Of a stretch of 64,000 nucleotides of DNA, positions 23,276 through 32,070 are shown piece by piece; position 1 is the stretch's first letter, and each line of letters begins with the position of its first letter. This DNA comes from an uncultured Alphaproteobacteria bacterium (GTDB taxonomy: Bacteria; Pseudomonadota; Alphaproteobacteria; CAAHEQ01; UBA3637). The notes below the pieces were generated by a model. It was not told the origin of the DNA. It searched no databases and saw only the letters and a program-made list of their open reading frames with translations. The position numbers and the translations under genes are program-made. The stretch covers positions 7,410-71,409 of the forward strand of contig CAKQBW010000004.1 in assembly GCA_934216505.1 (NCBI GenBank), written 5' to 3'.

Positions 23276-24595
23276 TTATTTTCCTTTTAGCCGAAATTGA
23301 CGCCACAACAATCGCAGGGGAGTGATTTTGGGCCCTATTTCATTTTTGAATAGGTGATTGACTTTATTTTTTTGTATTTCCCCATTTTGAACTTCTTGGA
23401 CACAGATAGCCCCATCAGGCGTGAAAGTAAATTTGGGTAAGAAGTGGTTATCTGGAAGGTGTTCCACTTCATTTGTGGGAAAATTCTTGGCCCGCCCCAA
23501 AGCGTAAATAACGGCTTTTTCAGAAGGGTAGCCCCGGAAAATGTCTTCGGTCACCGAGGGGCCTGATTTTAAATGTAAGTGCCTGATATAAGGATCCTTC
23601 AATCGGTCGGGGACAGATTCCACCACATCTAAAGTATTATTTAAAAGGGTTAAGTTTTTGGCCTTATTTTCGGCGGGTGTATCCACAAAGGAAATGCCCA
23701 CGGGTTGATTTGAATAGAGGGCCTTTGCCAAAGCCAGTTTGTTTTGATTGTTTTTGACGCCTCGGGTTAGGTATTGACAATATCCCTTTTCATCGCTAAT
23801 AAACAACCCCACATCGCCCGAATCCGCTTTTGAAATAGGATCATAGTAATCCAACATATCTGAATCCGCAAAAAATGACGAAAAATAAAAACCCGTTTCG
23901 TTTTGGGGAAAATGGCGATAGTACTTATTTAAACTTTTGTATAAATGCCGAAAAAGGGGCCAAGGCATGTGGGCTATTTTGGTCGTCGCCCGTGAATCAC
24001 AGTGGGAACAATGATTCAAACACCCTTGCGTGATTTGAATGGTGGGAAAATCATACAAAGGTTTTCCATCTTTTTTATTTTTGAAGGGAAAAATCAATGA
24101 TTCGGCTTTTTCTTTTGTTATTGAAAAGGAGATATAGTGGGCCTCATCGGCCAAAAATTTATGACTTGCGGACAGGGCCAGTTGGCTCATCTTGTCCGTA
24201 AAGGTGTTGTTTTCTAAAGCCTGATTTAGAATGTTCAAGGCTTTTTCCCCCTTGCGGGATAAAAGGTTGTACCTGTTTTGGGGGATTTCAGGATTGTTTG
24301 TTAAAGGGACATCACAGGCTTGATAGCCCTTTAAAATTGCCACAGCCCGCTTTATTTGTAATTCGTTTAACCTGCTTTTTAATTTGTTTTGAGAAAACAA
24401 AGGAGATTTGTAAATCAATTCTTTGATATCTTCAGGGGTGTTGTCCCGAAAACTCCAATTTAACTCGGGCCATCGGACATAGGCTTGTCGGATAACTTCA
24501 GGGGAATAAATTTGAAAAAGTAAAAAATCGTTTAAGTATTTGCGAACGACTTTAGGATCATCTTTAAAAAAATAAAGGTTTTCATAATGTTTCAT
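23276..24595 (-). CDS. Radical SAM-like protein of unknown function
   Basis: A 439-residue protein with Cys192, Cys196 and Cys199 in ITQGCLNHCSHCDS, the CxxxCxxC motif that holds the 4Fe-4S cluster of radical SAM enzymes, following a beta-strand-like TIQIT. The 190 residues before it are an unusual, helical N-terminal region; after it, further barrel-like segments, then a C-terminal part that looks like a degenerate SPASM region (FTPDGAICVQEVQNG) with only one Cys. The substrate is unknown. ATG 24595 was chosen from the promoter at 24618-24646; the frame to 24670 would start upstream of it. It stands alone, with no obvious peptide substrate gene next to it. Confidence 0.7.
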   Translation of the reverse strand: MKHYENLYFFKDDPKVVRKYLNDFLLFQIYSPEVIRQAYVRWPELNWSFRDNTPEDIKELIYKSPLFSQNKLKSRLNELQIKRAVAILKGYQACDVPLTNNPEIPQNRYNLLSRKGEKALNILNQALENNTFTDKMSQLALSASHKFLADEAHYISFSITKEKAESLIFPFKNKKDGKPLYDFPTIQITQGCLNHCSHCDSRATTKIAHMPWPLFRHLYKSLNKYYRHFPQNETGFYFSSFFADSDMLDYYDPISKADSGDVGLFISDEKGYCQYLTRGVKNNQNKLALAKALYSNQPVGISFVDTPAENKAKNLTLLNNTLDVVESVPDRLKDPYIRHLHLKSGPSVTEDIFRGYPSEKAVIYALGRAKNFPTNEVEHLPDNHFLPKFTFTPDGAICVQEVQNGEIQKNKVNHLFKNEIGPKITPLRLLWRQFRLKGK

Positions 24596-24617
24596 CGTAT
24601 TACTTTCATACCTCTTT

Positions 24618-24646
24618 ATTATAAGATAAAAATGTTTTTTTGTCAA
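24618..24646 (-). promoter_or_regulatory. Promoter of the radical SAM gene
   Basis: On the minus strand TTGACA (24641-24646), 17-bp spacer, TATAAT (24618-24623): a full consensus match, 22 bp before the start codon. Confidence 0.8.
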
Positions 24647-24818
24647 GTTTTGCTTGGAATAAGGGGGCAAATTTTAAATATTGGTATATGCATAAACATG
24701 AATATCGTTTTATGATTTGGGGGGGTATGGATTGTGACTTTCTTTATGATCATCCCGTGGGGGACTTACGTAATCTTATTTTGGGACTGTAAAAAGGGGA
24801 CTAAAGGATAGAATGTAC

Positions 24819-24842
24819 AAAGCGGAGGATTAAATCCTCCGC
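24819..24842 (-). terminator. Hairpin after the 125-aa gene
   Basis: Perfect stem GCGGAGGAT / ATCCTCCGC with loop TAA, 25 bp beyond the stop of the leftward gene; only a short T-run follows, so termination may be weak. Confidence 0.5.
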
Positions 24843-24866
24843 CTAATATAAGTCTGAAAAGTGCAA

Positions 24867-25244
24867 TTATCTTTGCTTTGAATCAATAGGAACATAACGA
24901 ACCAAAGTTTTATCCAATCGGCGACTATAGACATCAAAATCAATTTGTTTTTTGGAACCGTATCCTACAAAGACACCTCTTTTGATGGCTTGGACGCAAG
25001 GACTTCCCGAGATGGAAGATAACCACAGCACTTTATGAATCATTTTTTGTGATTTGTCTTTCGGAATAACCACAGCCATTGAATCGGTCTGAATGACAAA
25101 TTTTTCTAAACCAGATAATTGGGTCAATTTTAATAATGCCTCATGTGTATGACTTAAATCTCCTTTTAAGATATAGGAGGTAACGACGCCATCTTTTTGC
25201 CAAACTTTTTTCATATCATTTTCGTTTTGAGTTGTTTGTTGCAT
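24867..25244 (-). CDS. Unknown protein, 125 aa
   Basis: I do not recognise this protein. It looks like a compact alpha/beta domain with a Lys-rich surface, two Cys-free halves around SSISGSPCVQAIKRGVFVGYG, and no signal or membrane segment. GAAAGGA lies upstream of the ATG and a promoter at 25274-25301 (TTGACA, 16 bp, TAAAAT on the minus strand), so it is expressed alone. Confidence 0.6.
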   Translation of the reverse strand: MQQTTQNENDMKKVWQKDGVVTSYILKGDLSHTHEALLKLTQLSGLEKFVIQTDSMAVVIPKDKSQKMIHKVLWLSSISGSPCVQAIKRGVFVGYGSKKQIDFDVYSRRLDKTLVRYVPIDSKQR

Positions 25245-25273
25245 TTTTTTCCTTTCTTGTTTTGATAAAGACT

Positions 25274-25301
25274 ATTTTATACCAAAATCGTATTTTGTCA
25301 A
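25274..25301 (-). promoter_or_regulatory. Promoter of the 125-aa gene
   Basis: On the minus strand TTGACA (25296-25301), 16-bp spacer, TAAAAT (25274-25279). Confidence 0.6.
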
Positions 25302-25345
25302 TCTTTTTTTTTGATTTTCCCGTCCAAAGAACAGATTTAAAAAAG

Positions 25346-26698
25346 TTAAATTCTTTGCGGACCTATCGGTTGATTTTTAAAAATAGTCCTCTTTGTGAAG
25401 GGGAGGAACTTGGACTTGAGGTATAAATTTGCTCCCAAACTCCCTGGTCCCATTTTTTTTAGATGGGGCAACTGGGTATCCTTTTCCTTTAATGAGATGT
25501 TGTTTTTCAAGAAATTAAAGCCGACCTCTTCCACCTGAGGGAGTTTTAATACCTGTAAGTGCTTATTTTGAGCCAAACACCCCCCTCCTATTTTTTTGAC
25601 ACGGGGTAAGTTTAAATAGCGCAAAGATTGGTTGCGTCCCAAAAAAGCAAGTCCGATTTCTTTTACTTGGGGCATTTCTAAATGAGTTAAGCGTTTTGTT
25701 TCAAACATGAATTTATTTCCAATTGTTTGTGTATTGGGTAGAATTAGTTTAATAATACATCCGTCTTTTACTTCAATAGCAGCCCCTTGTGAGGTGGAAA
25801 TTTTATACCCCCTTTCTCCTGTTTTTGACAAGGATAACTTTTTCCCTGAAAATTCGGATTCTAGTGCTTTTTTCAAGGAAATACCTGTTTCAACAGGGGA
25901 TTGAATTGTTTTTTCTTTTAAGTTGATAATACAATTATCCAACATAAATTCTTTGTCTTTATCTAACGGGTATAGTTTTCCGTCCTTTACATAAAAATCA
26001 AACCCGAAATAAATACCATTTTGAACATAATTATACTTTAAAATTTGATTTCCTAACAAAAAATATCCCTTAGGTAAATCTGTATTTTGGGACACAAAAT
26101 CAACTTTCAGATGCTTTATCAAGGAAGCCGTTAAGCCTGGAATAATTTTATCAGGATTACTTCCAAAGGTATTGTCGGGGTTTTCAACCGTGATGTTGTA
26201 CCTGTTTTTAATTGAAATAAAGCCTCCTGTTTTTAGAATTTGGATAGAAAGGACGCTGGTGGCATAGGTGTCTTCTCGTCTTTCTTTTCCCTTAAAAAAG
26301 TCCCGATTTAATTGTTTGGCATTTTTTCGTACCGCATTGATAATGTGAAATTTTTGAAATCTTGTCGCATCATCAAAGGTGCATAGTTTTTCACCGGGCT
26401 CAAAATATCGGGAGATTGCATTTTGCTTTTCCAAAGTATCGGCATAATAAGCCTCATATCCCGCTTGATGAAGCAACATGATAGGGTTAAGATAATTCCC
26501 GTGGGAAATGATTTCAATTTTTTTAAGAGATTCTAAATAGGCAAGTAAAGGAGTTGCCTCGTGTCCCGCATACTTTAAGGTTTTGATAATATCAGGTATA
26601 TCAAAAATGCCACTGTCATACTGACGAATACTTTGGGCAAAATGCTCACCATTTTGTTTTTTTATCAACTCAAATATAGGTTTGGCTGTGTTTTCCAT
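25346..26698 (-). CDS. BspA-like leucine-rich repeat protein
   Basis: About 450 residues. The C-terminal 120 residues contain about four BspA/LRR_5-type repeats (pattern L--L-LP-V--IG---L--N), seen for example in LRYLNLPRVKKIGGGCLA and LQVLKLPQVEEVGFNFLK. The N-terminal 300 residues are unrelated to anything I recognise. No signal peptide is visible, so it may be cytoplasmic or delivered by a dedicated secretion system; such repeats often mediate host or protein contacts. Start uncertain: ATG 26698 or GTG 26713, neither with a good ribosome binding site. The repeat block ends abruptly in a basic tail. Confidence 0.7.
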   Translation of the reverse strand: MENTAKPIFELIKKQNGEHFAQSIRQYDSGIFDIPDIIKTLKYAGHEATPLLAYLESLKKIEIISHGNYLNPIMLLHQAGYEAYYADTLEKQNAISRYFEPGEKLCTFDDATRFQKFHIINAVRKNAKQLNRDFFKGKERREDTYATSVLSIQILKTGGFISIKNRYNITVENPDNTFGSNPDKIIPGLTASLIKHLKVDFVSQNTDLPKGYFLLGNQILKYNYVQNGIYFGFDFYVKDGKLYPLDKDKEFMLDNCIINLKEKTIQSPVETGISLKKALESEFSGKKLSLSKTGERGYKISTSQGAAIEVKDGCIIKLILPNTQTIGNKFMFETKRLTHLEMPQVKEIGLAFLGRNQSLRYLNLPRVKKIGGGCLAQNKHLQVLKLPQVEEVGFNFLKNNISLKEKDTQLPHLKKMGPGSLGANLYLKSKFLPFTKRTIFKNQPIGPQRI

Positions 26699-26733
26699 TT
26701 GTGATATGCTCACTATAAATGATGTATAGATTC

Positions 26734-26762
26734 AGTATAACTTATTTTTAAGAGAAAGTCAA
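26734..26762 (-). promoter_or_regulatory. Promoter of the LRR gene
   Basis: On the minus strand TTGACT (26757-26762), 17-bp spacer, TATACT (26734-26739). Confidence 0.65.
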
Positions 26763-26839
26763 ATTTTAGAAAGATAAGTTTTTTTAATTGGGACGAGATT
26801 TTGATTAAGAGAGACTTTCAACAGCCTTGTTATTTTGTT

Positions 26840-26894
26840 TTAAAAAATGCCGTGGCAAGCACGACATTTTCCATTGGTCGGAAGGATGGGATTT
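26840..26894 (-). repeat. Direct repeat copy of tRNA-Pro 3' end plus terminator
   Basis: A perfect 55-bp copy of 27008-27062, 168 bp away. It contains the last 20 bases of the tRNA-Pro gene with CCA, followed by its terminator hairpin, but not the rest of the tRNA. This is the form of an attachment-site duplication left by integration at a tRNA 3' end; a local tandem duplication is the alternative. The 113 bp between copies hold no gene. Confidence 0.85.
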
Positions 26895-27007
26895 TGCTGA
26901 CGCTGCCCTTGAAAAATTTTACACTGTAAAACCGGCGCTTTTCCAATCGCCTTTTTTCTGCGGGGAGAACCCACTTTTTCGTGGCTTCAAGCCCCATTCC
27001 ACACCAA

Positions 27008-27062
27008 TTAAAAAATGCCGTGGCAAGCACGACATTTTCCATTGGTCGGAAGGATGGGATTT
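27008..27062 (-). repeat. Direct repeat copy at the intact tRNA-Pro gene
   Basis: The partner of 26840-26894, here forming the true 3' end of tRNA-Pro and its terminator. Confidence 0.85.
27010..27038 (-). terminator. tRNA-Pro terminator
   Basis: In minus-strand RNA the stem AAAATGTCGTG / CACGGCATTTT (one G-U pair) with loop CTTGC runs into TT. The hairpin starts 4 nt after the CCA end. Confidence 0.7.
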
Positions 27063-27119
27063 GAACCCACGACCCCTACGTCCCGAACGTAGTGCGCTAC
27101 CAAACTGCGCCACCTTCCG
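27043..27119 (-). tRNA. tRNA-Pro (anticodon CGG)
   Basis: A 77-nt cloverleaf: acceptor stem CGGAAGG / CCTTCCG with discriminator A and encoded CCA; D-arm with GGTAGCGCAC; anticodon stem CTACG / CGTAG around loop TTCGGGA; T-arm GTGGGTTCAAATCCCAT. It matches the proline tRNA family closely. Confidence 0.93.
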
Positions 27120-27233
27120 ATGTCCCTCTATTATACAGGTTTTATCCCGAAAATCAAGCATTATTTTAAATTTTACGGAGTCTATTTAGAGATAAATTTT
27201 TAACTTTTTGCTTCTTTTAAGGGTAAGAATGAT

Positions 27234-30200
27234 TTACGCTTGCTTGATTTCATTGATGCCCATAATTTGGGAAAGGCCGTCCAAGACATCAGGGGTGAGG
27301 GTGTATCGTTCAGGCAATTCAAATTCCACATTATATTCTTCTGTTTTTAAAATCAAAAAGATTTTACTGTGGCCCTTGGGGACTTTTTCCAATAATTTTT
27401 TTATTTCTTCAATGGCTTTGACTTCCTGTAAATGAATAATCAAAGTTGTATTTGTCTGAGCCATGGCTTCGGACAGATAAGCGACATCGGTGATATTCAT
27501 GCGAATTTGATCATCATCAGGACGCTTGACGGCACTAATTGTTAATAACAGAGGCTGACCAGATTTTAATTTTTCTCGGTGTAAATTTAAAGCTTCCTCA
27601 AAACACATCATGTCAAAATTACCCGATTTATCGCTGGCGGAAACAAAGGCAAAGCGGTTGCCTCTTTGACTGATTCTTTCCCGTACCTCAGACACGATTG
27701 CCGCAATACAAGTTCGGACGGCCCCGCTGGCCTTAACCATCGGTTCTATGTCGGCATAATTGACGGCTCTTAATCGTTCCAAAACAGTGGTAAAAGAGTC
27801 CAAAGGGTGGGCAGATAAATAAAACCCGAGGGCCTGTTTTTCTTGTTCTAACTTTTCCATTTGAGGCCAATCAGGACAACGGGTGAGTTTCAAGGCGTTG
27901 GCGCTGGTATCTGCCCCAAACAGACCCAGTTGCGTGCTGTTGCGTCCAGCTGTTTCTTGGGCCGCATAGGAGACAATGTTTTCCACATTATTAAAAACAA
28001 AAGCCCGATTTTTTTCCAAGCATTCAAAAGCCCCCGCTTTGGCCAAATTTTCCACATACCGTTTGTTTAAAGCGGACACATCTACCCGTCTGGCAAAATC
28101 CTGTAAGGACTTAAAGGGACCATTTTTTTGCCGTTCTTCTACAACGATTTTCATGCCTGCTTCGCCCACATTTTTGACGGCCGACAAAGCATAACGCACT
28201 TGACCATTTTGGACCGTGAAATTGACCTCAGATTCATTGATATCAGGAATTAAAACATCAATCCCATGGGCCTTAATATCCTCTTTAAAAATGGCCAATT
28301 TATCCGTATTGATTTTATCCAAAGTCATCGTAGCGGCCATAAATTCAGCGGGGTAGTGGGCTTTTAGATAGGCTGTTTGATAGGCAATATAGGCATAGGC
28401 GGCGGCGTGCGCTTTATTAAACCCATAGGAAGCAAACTTGGCCATCTTATCAAAAACTTTTTCGGCGACCTCAGGGGCAATGCCTTTTTCTTTGGCTCCT
28501 GCCATAAATTTCACTTTTTCAGCGGGCAACAATTCGGGCTTTTTCTTCCCCATAATACGGCGTAGTAAATCCGCCCCTCCCAAACTAAAGCCCGCCATTT
28601 CACGGGAAATCTGCATGACCTGTTCTTGATAAATCATAATCCCATAGGTTTCTTTTAAAATGGGTTCCAACATCGGGTGCATGTAGTCGGGTTTTTCTAA
28701 TCCTTTTTTGACCGCAATATAGGTGGGAATAGAATCCATGGGTCCTGGCCGATACAACGACACCAAAGCGACAATGTCTTCAATTTTATCGGGTTGCATG
28801 TCATGCAAGATTTTTTTCATCCCCGAAGATTCCAATTGGAAAACCCCTGTTGTATCTGCCCGACGTAATAACTCAAAAGTTTCCTTGTCGTCCAAGGGCA
28901 GGTGATCCACATTGACCTCTATGTTGCGCTTTTTTAACAACTCTAGCGTCTTTTTAATCGTGGTGAGGGTTTTTAATCCCAAAAAGTCAAATTTAATTAA
29001 ACTGGCTTCTTCCACATACTTCATGTCGTATTGAGTAACTGGCATATCCGAAGAAGGATCTTTGTAAATGGGGACGATTTCATCTAAAGGTTTATTGCCA
29101 ATCACGACCCCTGCTGCATGGGTAGAGGTGTTGCGATAAAGCCCCTCTAACTTCACCGCAATGGCAAATAAATCTTTAACTTGTTCATCTTTTTCAATTT
29201 CCTCTTTCAAACGAGGCTCTTGTTCAAAGGCAAGGTTCAAAGTTATTTTGGGATCGTTTGGAATCATTTTGGACAACATATCCACTGTTTTAAAGGGGAC
29301 CTGCATGACCCGCCCGACATCACGAATAACGGCCTTGGCTTGTAATTTACCAAAGGTAATGATTTGGGCCACATGGTCAAAGCCATAATGATTTTGAACA
29401 TACTCAATTGTCTTTTCCCGTTTTTCTTGACAAAAATCCACATCAATATCAGGCATATTGACCCGTTCTGGATTTAAAAACCGTTCAAAAACCAAATCAA
29501 AGCGCATGGGATCAATGTCTGTAATCATTAAACTCCACGCCACCACCGAACCAGCCCCTGACCCCCGTCCAGGGCCCACAGGTACTCCATGGGATTTGGA
29601 CCATTGAATAAAATCGGCCACAATCAAAAAGTACCCCGGAAAGCCCATTTGCTTGATGACGCCTAATTCAAACTCCATTTGTTTGCGGTACTTGGCCACT
29701 TCCTCAGGGGGGCGTCCTTCCATCCGCTTTTTAAAGCCTTCTTCGGCCATATCACACATGTATTCGGCTTCTGTTTTTCCATGACAATCAAAGTTGGGAA
29801 AAGCGGGTTTTTTCTTTTGTGCCATGAAAGCACACCGTTGGGCAATCAAAACAGTATTTTCAAGGGCTTCGGGTAAATCCGCAAATAGGTCGCACATTTG
29901 CGCCTCGGATTTCAGATAATGTTCAGGGGTTAAATGACGGCGATGAGGGTCTGCCAATACTTTTTTTTCGGCAATGCACATCAACGCATCTTGGGCTTCA
30001 TACATATCTGGGGTTAAAAAATAGGCGTCATTCGTGGCAACAATGGGGATATTATAATCCAACGCCAGTTTTAAAAATTCAGGTTCGCATTGTTTTTCGG
30101 TGTCCATCCCATGTCGTTGCAATTCAATGAACAGACGGTCTTGAAACATTTCTTTTAATTGTTGGGTAAGTCTTTGGGCATCGTCTTTTTTGTTGGCTAA

Positions 30201-30647
30201 AAGGGCCCGTCCGATAAGCCCCTCTGTCCCCCCCGTTAGACAAATCAACCCTTGTGTGTGTTGGCATAATTCTTCCATAGTGATATGCGGGGTCTGTTGT
30301 TTGTCGGCCCCCATGTAATAGGCGGAAAACAGTTTCAATAAATGATGATAGCCTTCTTCGTTTTGAACCAACAGCACAATTTTATCAAAGGTGTCTTCTT
30401 CGGTATGATAGAGCTCTTTTTTATGGGGTGTTTTAATCAATAATTGTGTGCCCAAAATCGGTTGTATCCCTAAAGGTGGCATTTCATGCATCATCGCCAT
30501 GGCCCCACAGATATTTCCCGAATCGGTCATGGCAATAGCGGGGGCCGCATTTTCTGCTGCCCATTTGGCTAACTGAGGCATTTTAATGGCCCCTTCCAAT
30601 AAAGAATAGGCCGTATGCACATGTAAATGTATAAACTTTGGTTGCAT
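27234..30647 (-). CDS. dnaE: DNA polymerase III alpha subunit
   Basis: The replicative polymerase core. The 1137-residue protein starts with a PHP domain (FIHLHVHTAYSLLEGA, GTQLL) followed by the C-family polymerase core, including GPGRGSGAGSVVAW and PDIDVDFCQEKRE with catalytic Asp residues, and the third catalytic region near FQLESSGMKKIL. Finger and thumb segments (FASYGFNKAHAAAYA) are conserved, and a C-terminal helix-hairpin-helix and OB-fold region follow. The length is typical. The ATG at 30647 has no Shine-Dalgarno sequence, but a promoter at 30654-30682 puts the transcript start on it, so the mRNA may be leaderless. Confidence 0.96.
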   Translation of the reverse strand: MQPKFIHLHVHTAYSLLEGAIKMPQLAKWAAENAAPAIAMTDSGNICGAMAMMHEMPPLGIQPILGTQLLIKTPHKKELYHTEEDTFDKIVLLVQNEEGYHHLLKLFSAYYMGADKQQTPHITMEELCQHTQGLICLTGGTEGLIGRALLANKKDDAQRLTQQLKEMFQDRLFIELQRHGMDTEKQCEPEFLKLALDYNIPIVATNDAYFLTPDMYEAQDALMCIAEKKVLADPHRRHLTPEHYLKSEAQMCDLFADLPEALENTVLIAQRCAFMAQKKKPAFPNFDCHGKTEAEYMCDMAEEGFKKRMEGRPPEEVAKYRKQMEFELGVIKQMGFPGYFLIVADFIQWSKSHGVPVGPGRGSGAGSVVAWSLMITDIDPMRFDLVFERFLNPERVNMPDIDVDFCQEKREKTIEYVQNHYGFDHVAQIITFGKLQAKAVIRDVGRVMQVPFKTVDMLSKMIPNDPKITLNLAFEQEPRLKEEIEKDEQVKDLFAIAVKLEGLYRNTSTHAAGVVIGNKPLDEIVPIYKDPSSDMPVTQYDMKYVEEASLIKFDFLGLKTLTTIKKTLELLKKRNIEVNVDHLPLDDKETFELLRRADTTGVFQLESSGMKKILHDMQPDKIEDIVALVSLYRPGPMDSIPTYIAVKKGLEKPDYMHPMLEPILKETYGIMIYQEQVMQISREMAGFSLGGADLLRRIMGKKKPELLPAEKVKFMAGAKEKGIAPEVAEKVFDKMAKFASYGFNKAHAAAYAYIAYQTAYLKAHYPAEFMAATMTLDKINTDKLAIFKEDIKAHGIDVLIPDINESEVNFTVQNGQVRYALSAVKNVGEAGMKIVVEERQKNGPFKSLQDFARRVDVSALNKRYVENLAKAGAFECLEKNRAFVFNNVENIVSYAAQETAGRNSTQLGLFGADTSANALKLTRCPDWPQMEKLEQEKQALGFYLSAHPLDSFTTVLERLRAVNYADIEPMVKASGAVRTCIAAIVSEVRERISQRGNRFAFVSASDKSGNFDMMCFEEALNLHREKLKSGQPLLLTISAVKRPDDDQIRMNITDVAYLSEAMAQTNTTLIIHLQEVKAIEEIKKLLEKVPKGHSKIFLILKTEEYNVEFELPERYTLTPDVLDGLSQIMGINEIKQA

Positions 30648-30653
30648 GCCAAA

Positions 30654-30682
30654 AGACTAGCATTTTTTGACAAAAAAATCAA
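30654..30682 (-). promoter_or_regulatory. dnaE promoter (probably leaderless mRNA)
   Basis: On the minus strand TTGATT (30677-30682), 17-bp spacer, TAGTCT (30654-30659), 6 nt before the ATG. Confidence 0.55.
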
Positions 30683-30695
30683 TCCATAAAAAGAC

Positions 30696-30724
30696 TTGCT
30701 TTTTTTGAAAATTTTTGGTATAAT
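30696..30724 (+). promoter_or_regulatory. rpsF operon promoter
   Basis: TTGCTT (30696-30701), 17-bp spacer, perfect TATAAT (30719-30724), the same hexamers as the tmRNA promoter. Confidence 0.8.
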
Positions 30725-30744
30725 CCCGCTCAGGATTTAAAAAT

Positions 30745-30826
30745 CCTTTCTCCCACTTTGCTGGGGGATGATGCCTTGGGGGACCTATCAAAGGTGATAA
30801 GTTCTTGAAAATAAAGGCATAACAAC
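30745..30826 (+). promoter_or_regulatory. Structured leader of the S6/S18/L9 operon
   Basis: The 117-nt leader can fold into a TCTCCC/GGGGGA hairpin followed by a longer arm closed by TGCCTT/AAGGCA with an inner TATCA/TGATA hairpin. S6 operons are often autoregulated by S6:S18 binding such a leader. I could not identify the CCG-bulge motif with certainty, so autoregulation is inferred. Confidence 0.45.
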
Positions 30827-30847
30827 CAAAAGGAAAGAAAAAAGATC

Positions 30848-31225
30848 ATGTCTTTTTATGAAAATTTATTTGTGGTTCGTCCTGATTTGACGCAAGCCAA
30901 AGTGGATGAATTGACCGCAAAATACGCCAAGGTCATTTCTGACAAAGGTGGAAAAATTGTAAAACAAGAAAATTGGGGATTGCGTGATTTGGCTTATAAG
31001 ATTCAAAAGAATCGGAAAGCCTATTATGTTTTGACCTATATGGAAGCCCCTGCGGCGGCCATTATTGAAATGGAACGTTTGATGCGCTTGGACGAAAATT
31101 TGTTGCGTTATTTGACAACAAAGATTGATGAAATCCCAGAAGGGGCCTCTGTCATGATGGAACCCAAATTCCGCCGTGCCAAAGAAGATAAGATTGAAGT
31201 ACAAGTTGGTGAAGGAGAAGAATAA
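30848..31225 (+). CDS. rpsF: 30S ribosomal protein S6
   Basis: S6 binds with S18 to the central domain of 16S rRNA. The 125-residue protein has the expected start [11 protein letters not shown], the [12 protein letters not shown] segment and [14 protein letters not shown], and an acidic C-terminal tail, longer than the shortest homologues. AAAGGAAAG precedes the ATG. Its stop overlaps the S18 start (TAATG). Confidence 0.96.
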   Translation: MSFYENLFVVRPDLTQAKVDELTAKYAKVISDKGGKIVKQENWGLRDLAYKIQKNRKAYYVLTYMEAPAAAIIEMERLMRLDENLLRYLTTKIDEIPEGASVMMEPKFRRAKEDKIEVQVGEGEE

Positions 31226-31443
31226 TGGAAACAAAGCATACACATGGTTGTCCTTTTTGTGGCGCCAAAGTTAAAGAAATTGACTATAAGGATGTCAAAA
31301 CTTTATCCCGTTATATTACAGAAAATGGCAAAATTATTCCTGGACGCATGTCCAATTTGTGCCGTTATCACCAAACACAATTGACAAAAGCAATTAAAAA
31401 GGCCCGTATTGTGGCGTTGTTGCCTTTTGTTAATAACGATTAA
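31225..31443 (+). CDS. rpsR: 30S ribosomal protein S18
   Basis: S18 pairs with S6 on 16S rRNA. The 72-residue protein contains [25 protein letters not shown] and the C-terminal [17 protein letters not shown]. It has CPFC near the N-terminus and CRYH later, so it is a Cys-containing form able to bind zinc. Overlapping TAATG with rpsF implies translational coupling. Confidence 0.96.
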   Translation: METKHTHGCPFCGAKVKEIDYKDVKTLSRYITENGKIIPGRMSNLCRYHQTQLTKAIKKARIVALLPFVNND

Positions 31444-31454
31444 GGAGGTTCATT

Positions 31455-31994
31455 ATGGAAATTATTTTGTTGGAACGGATTGATCGTTTGGGACAAATGG
31501 GTGATGTGGTGAAGGTGAAAAATGGTTATGCTCGTAACTATTTATTCCCTCAACATAAAGCCTTGCGTAAAACGGCCGATAATATGAAGTTGTTTGAAGC
31601 CAAACGCAAAGAATATGAAGCCCGCAATGACTTGTTGAAAAAACAAGCCGAAGAATTGGCGCAAAAGATGGCGGGATTGTCGGTGACAATTATTCGTCAA
31701 GCGGCTGAAACAGGCCAACTTTATGGGTCTGTCACAGGGCGTGATATTTGCGAAGCCATTGAAAACGCTGGTTTCAAAGTGGAACGTCGTCAAGTGAAAA
31801 TCAACGAAGCCTTTAAGGTGATGGGTGTGTTTGATGTGGCGTTGGCCCTACACCCTGATGTTGAACAAACAGTGCGTGTGGTGATTGCTCGTTCTGAAGC
31901 CGAAGCCAAAAAGGTCAAGGAAAAGAAAGTAGTGAAGGCGGAAAAAGCCGAAAAGGTTGAAGAAGCCAAAACTGAAGAAGCGAAAGCGGAATAA
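31455..31994 (+). CDS. rplI: 50S ribosomal protein L9
   Basis: L9 spans the 50S surface near L1 and helps restrain frameshifting. The 179-residue protein has the N-terminal domain MEIILLERIDRLGQMGDVVKVKNGYARNYL, the connecting helix, and the C-terminal domain (GQLYGSVTGRDI). A Lys/Glu/Ala tail of about 30 residues extends past the usual end. AAGGAGG precedes the ATG. Confidence 0.96.
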   Translation: MEIILLERIDRLGQMGDVVKVKNGYARNYLFPQHKALRKTADNMKLFEAKRKEYEARNDLLKKQAEELAQKMAGLSVTIIRQAAETGQLYGSVTGRDICEAIENAGFKVERRQVKINEAFKVMGVFDVALALHPDVEQTVRVVIARSEAEAKKVKEKKVVKAEKAEKVEEAKTEEAKAE

Positions 31995-32017
31995 TCGCAA
32001 TCCACTTCAAAAAGAAA

Positions 32018-32047
32018 GACCGTCCATTCAATGGGCGGTCTTTTTTG
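32018..32047. terminator. Bidirectional terminator between rplI and mscL
   Basis: Stem GACCGTCC / GGGCGGTC with loop ATTCAAT (one T-G pair), T-runs on both strands. Confidence 0.9.
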
Positions 32048-32070
32048 TGAGTTAAAAAAACTAGGAGACT

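Noticed and set aside
26827..27189. 120-codon ORF covering both copies of the tRNA-Pro repeat
   Set aside because: Its repeated CRGKHDIFHWSEGWD segments are translations of the 55-bp repeat and of tRNA-Pro; it is an artefact of the RNA gene.
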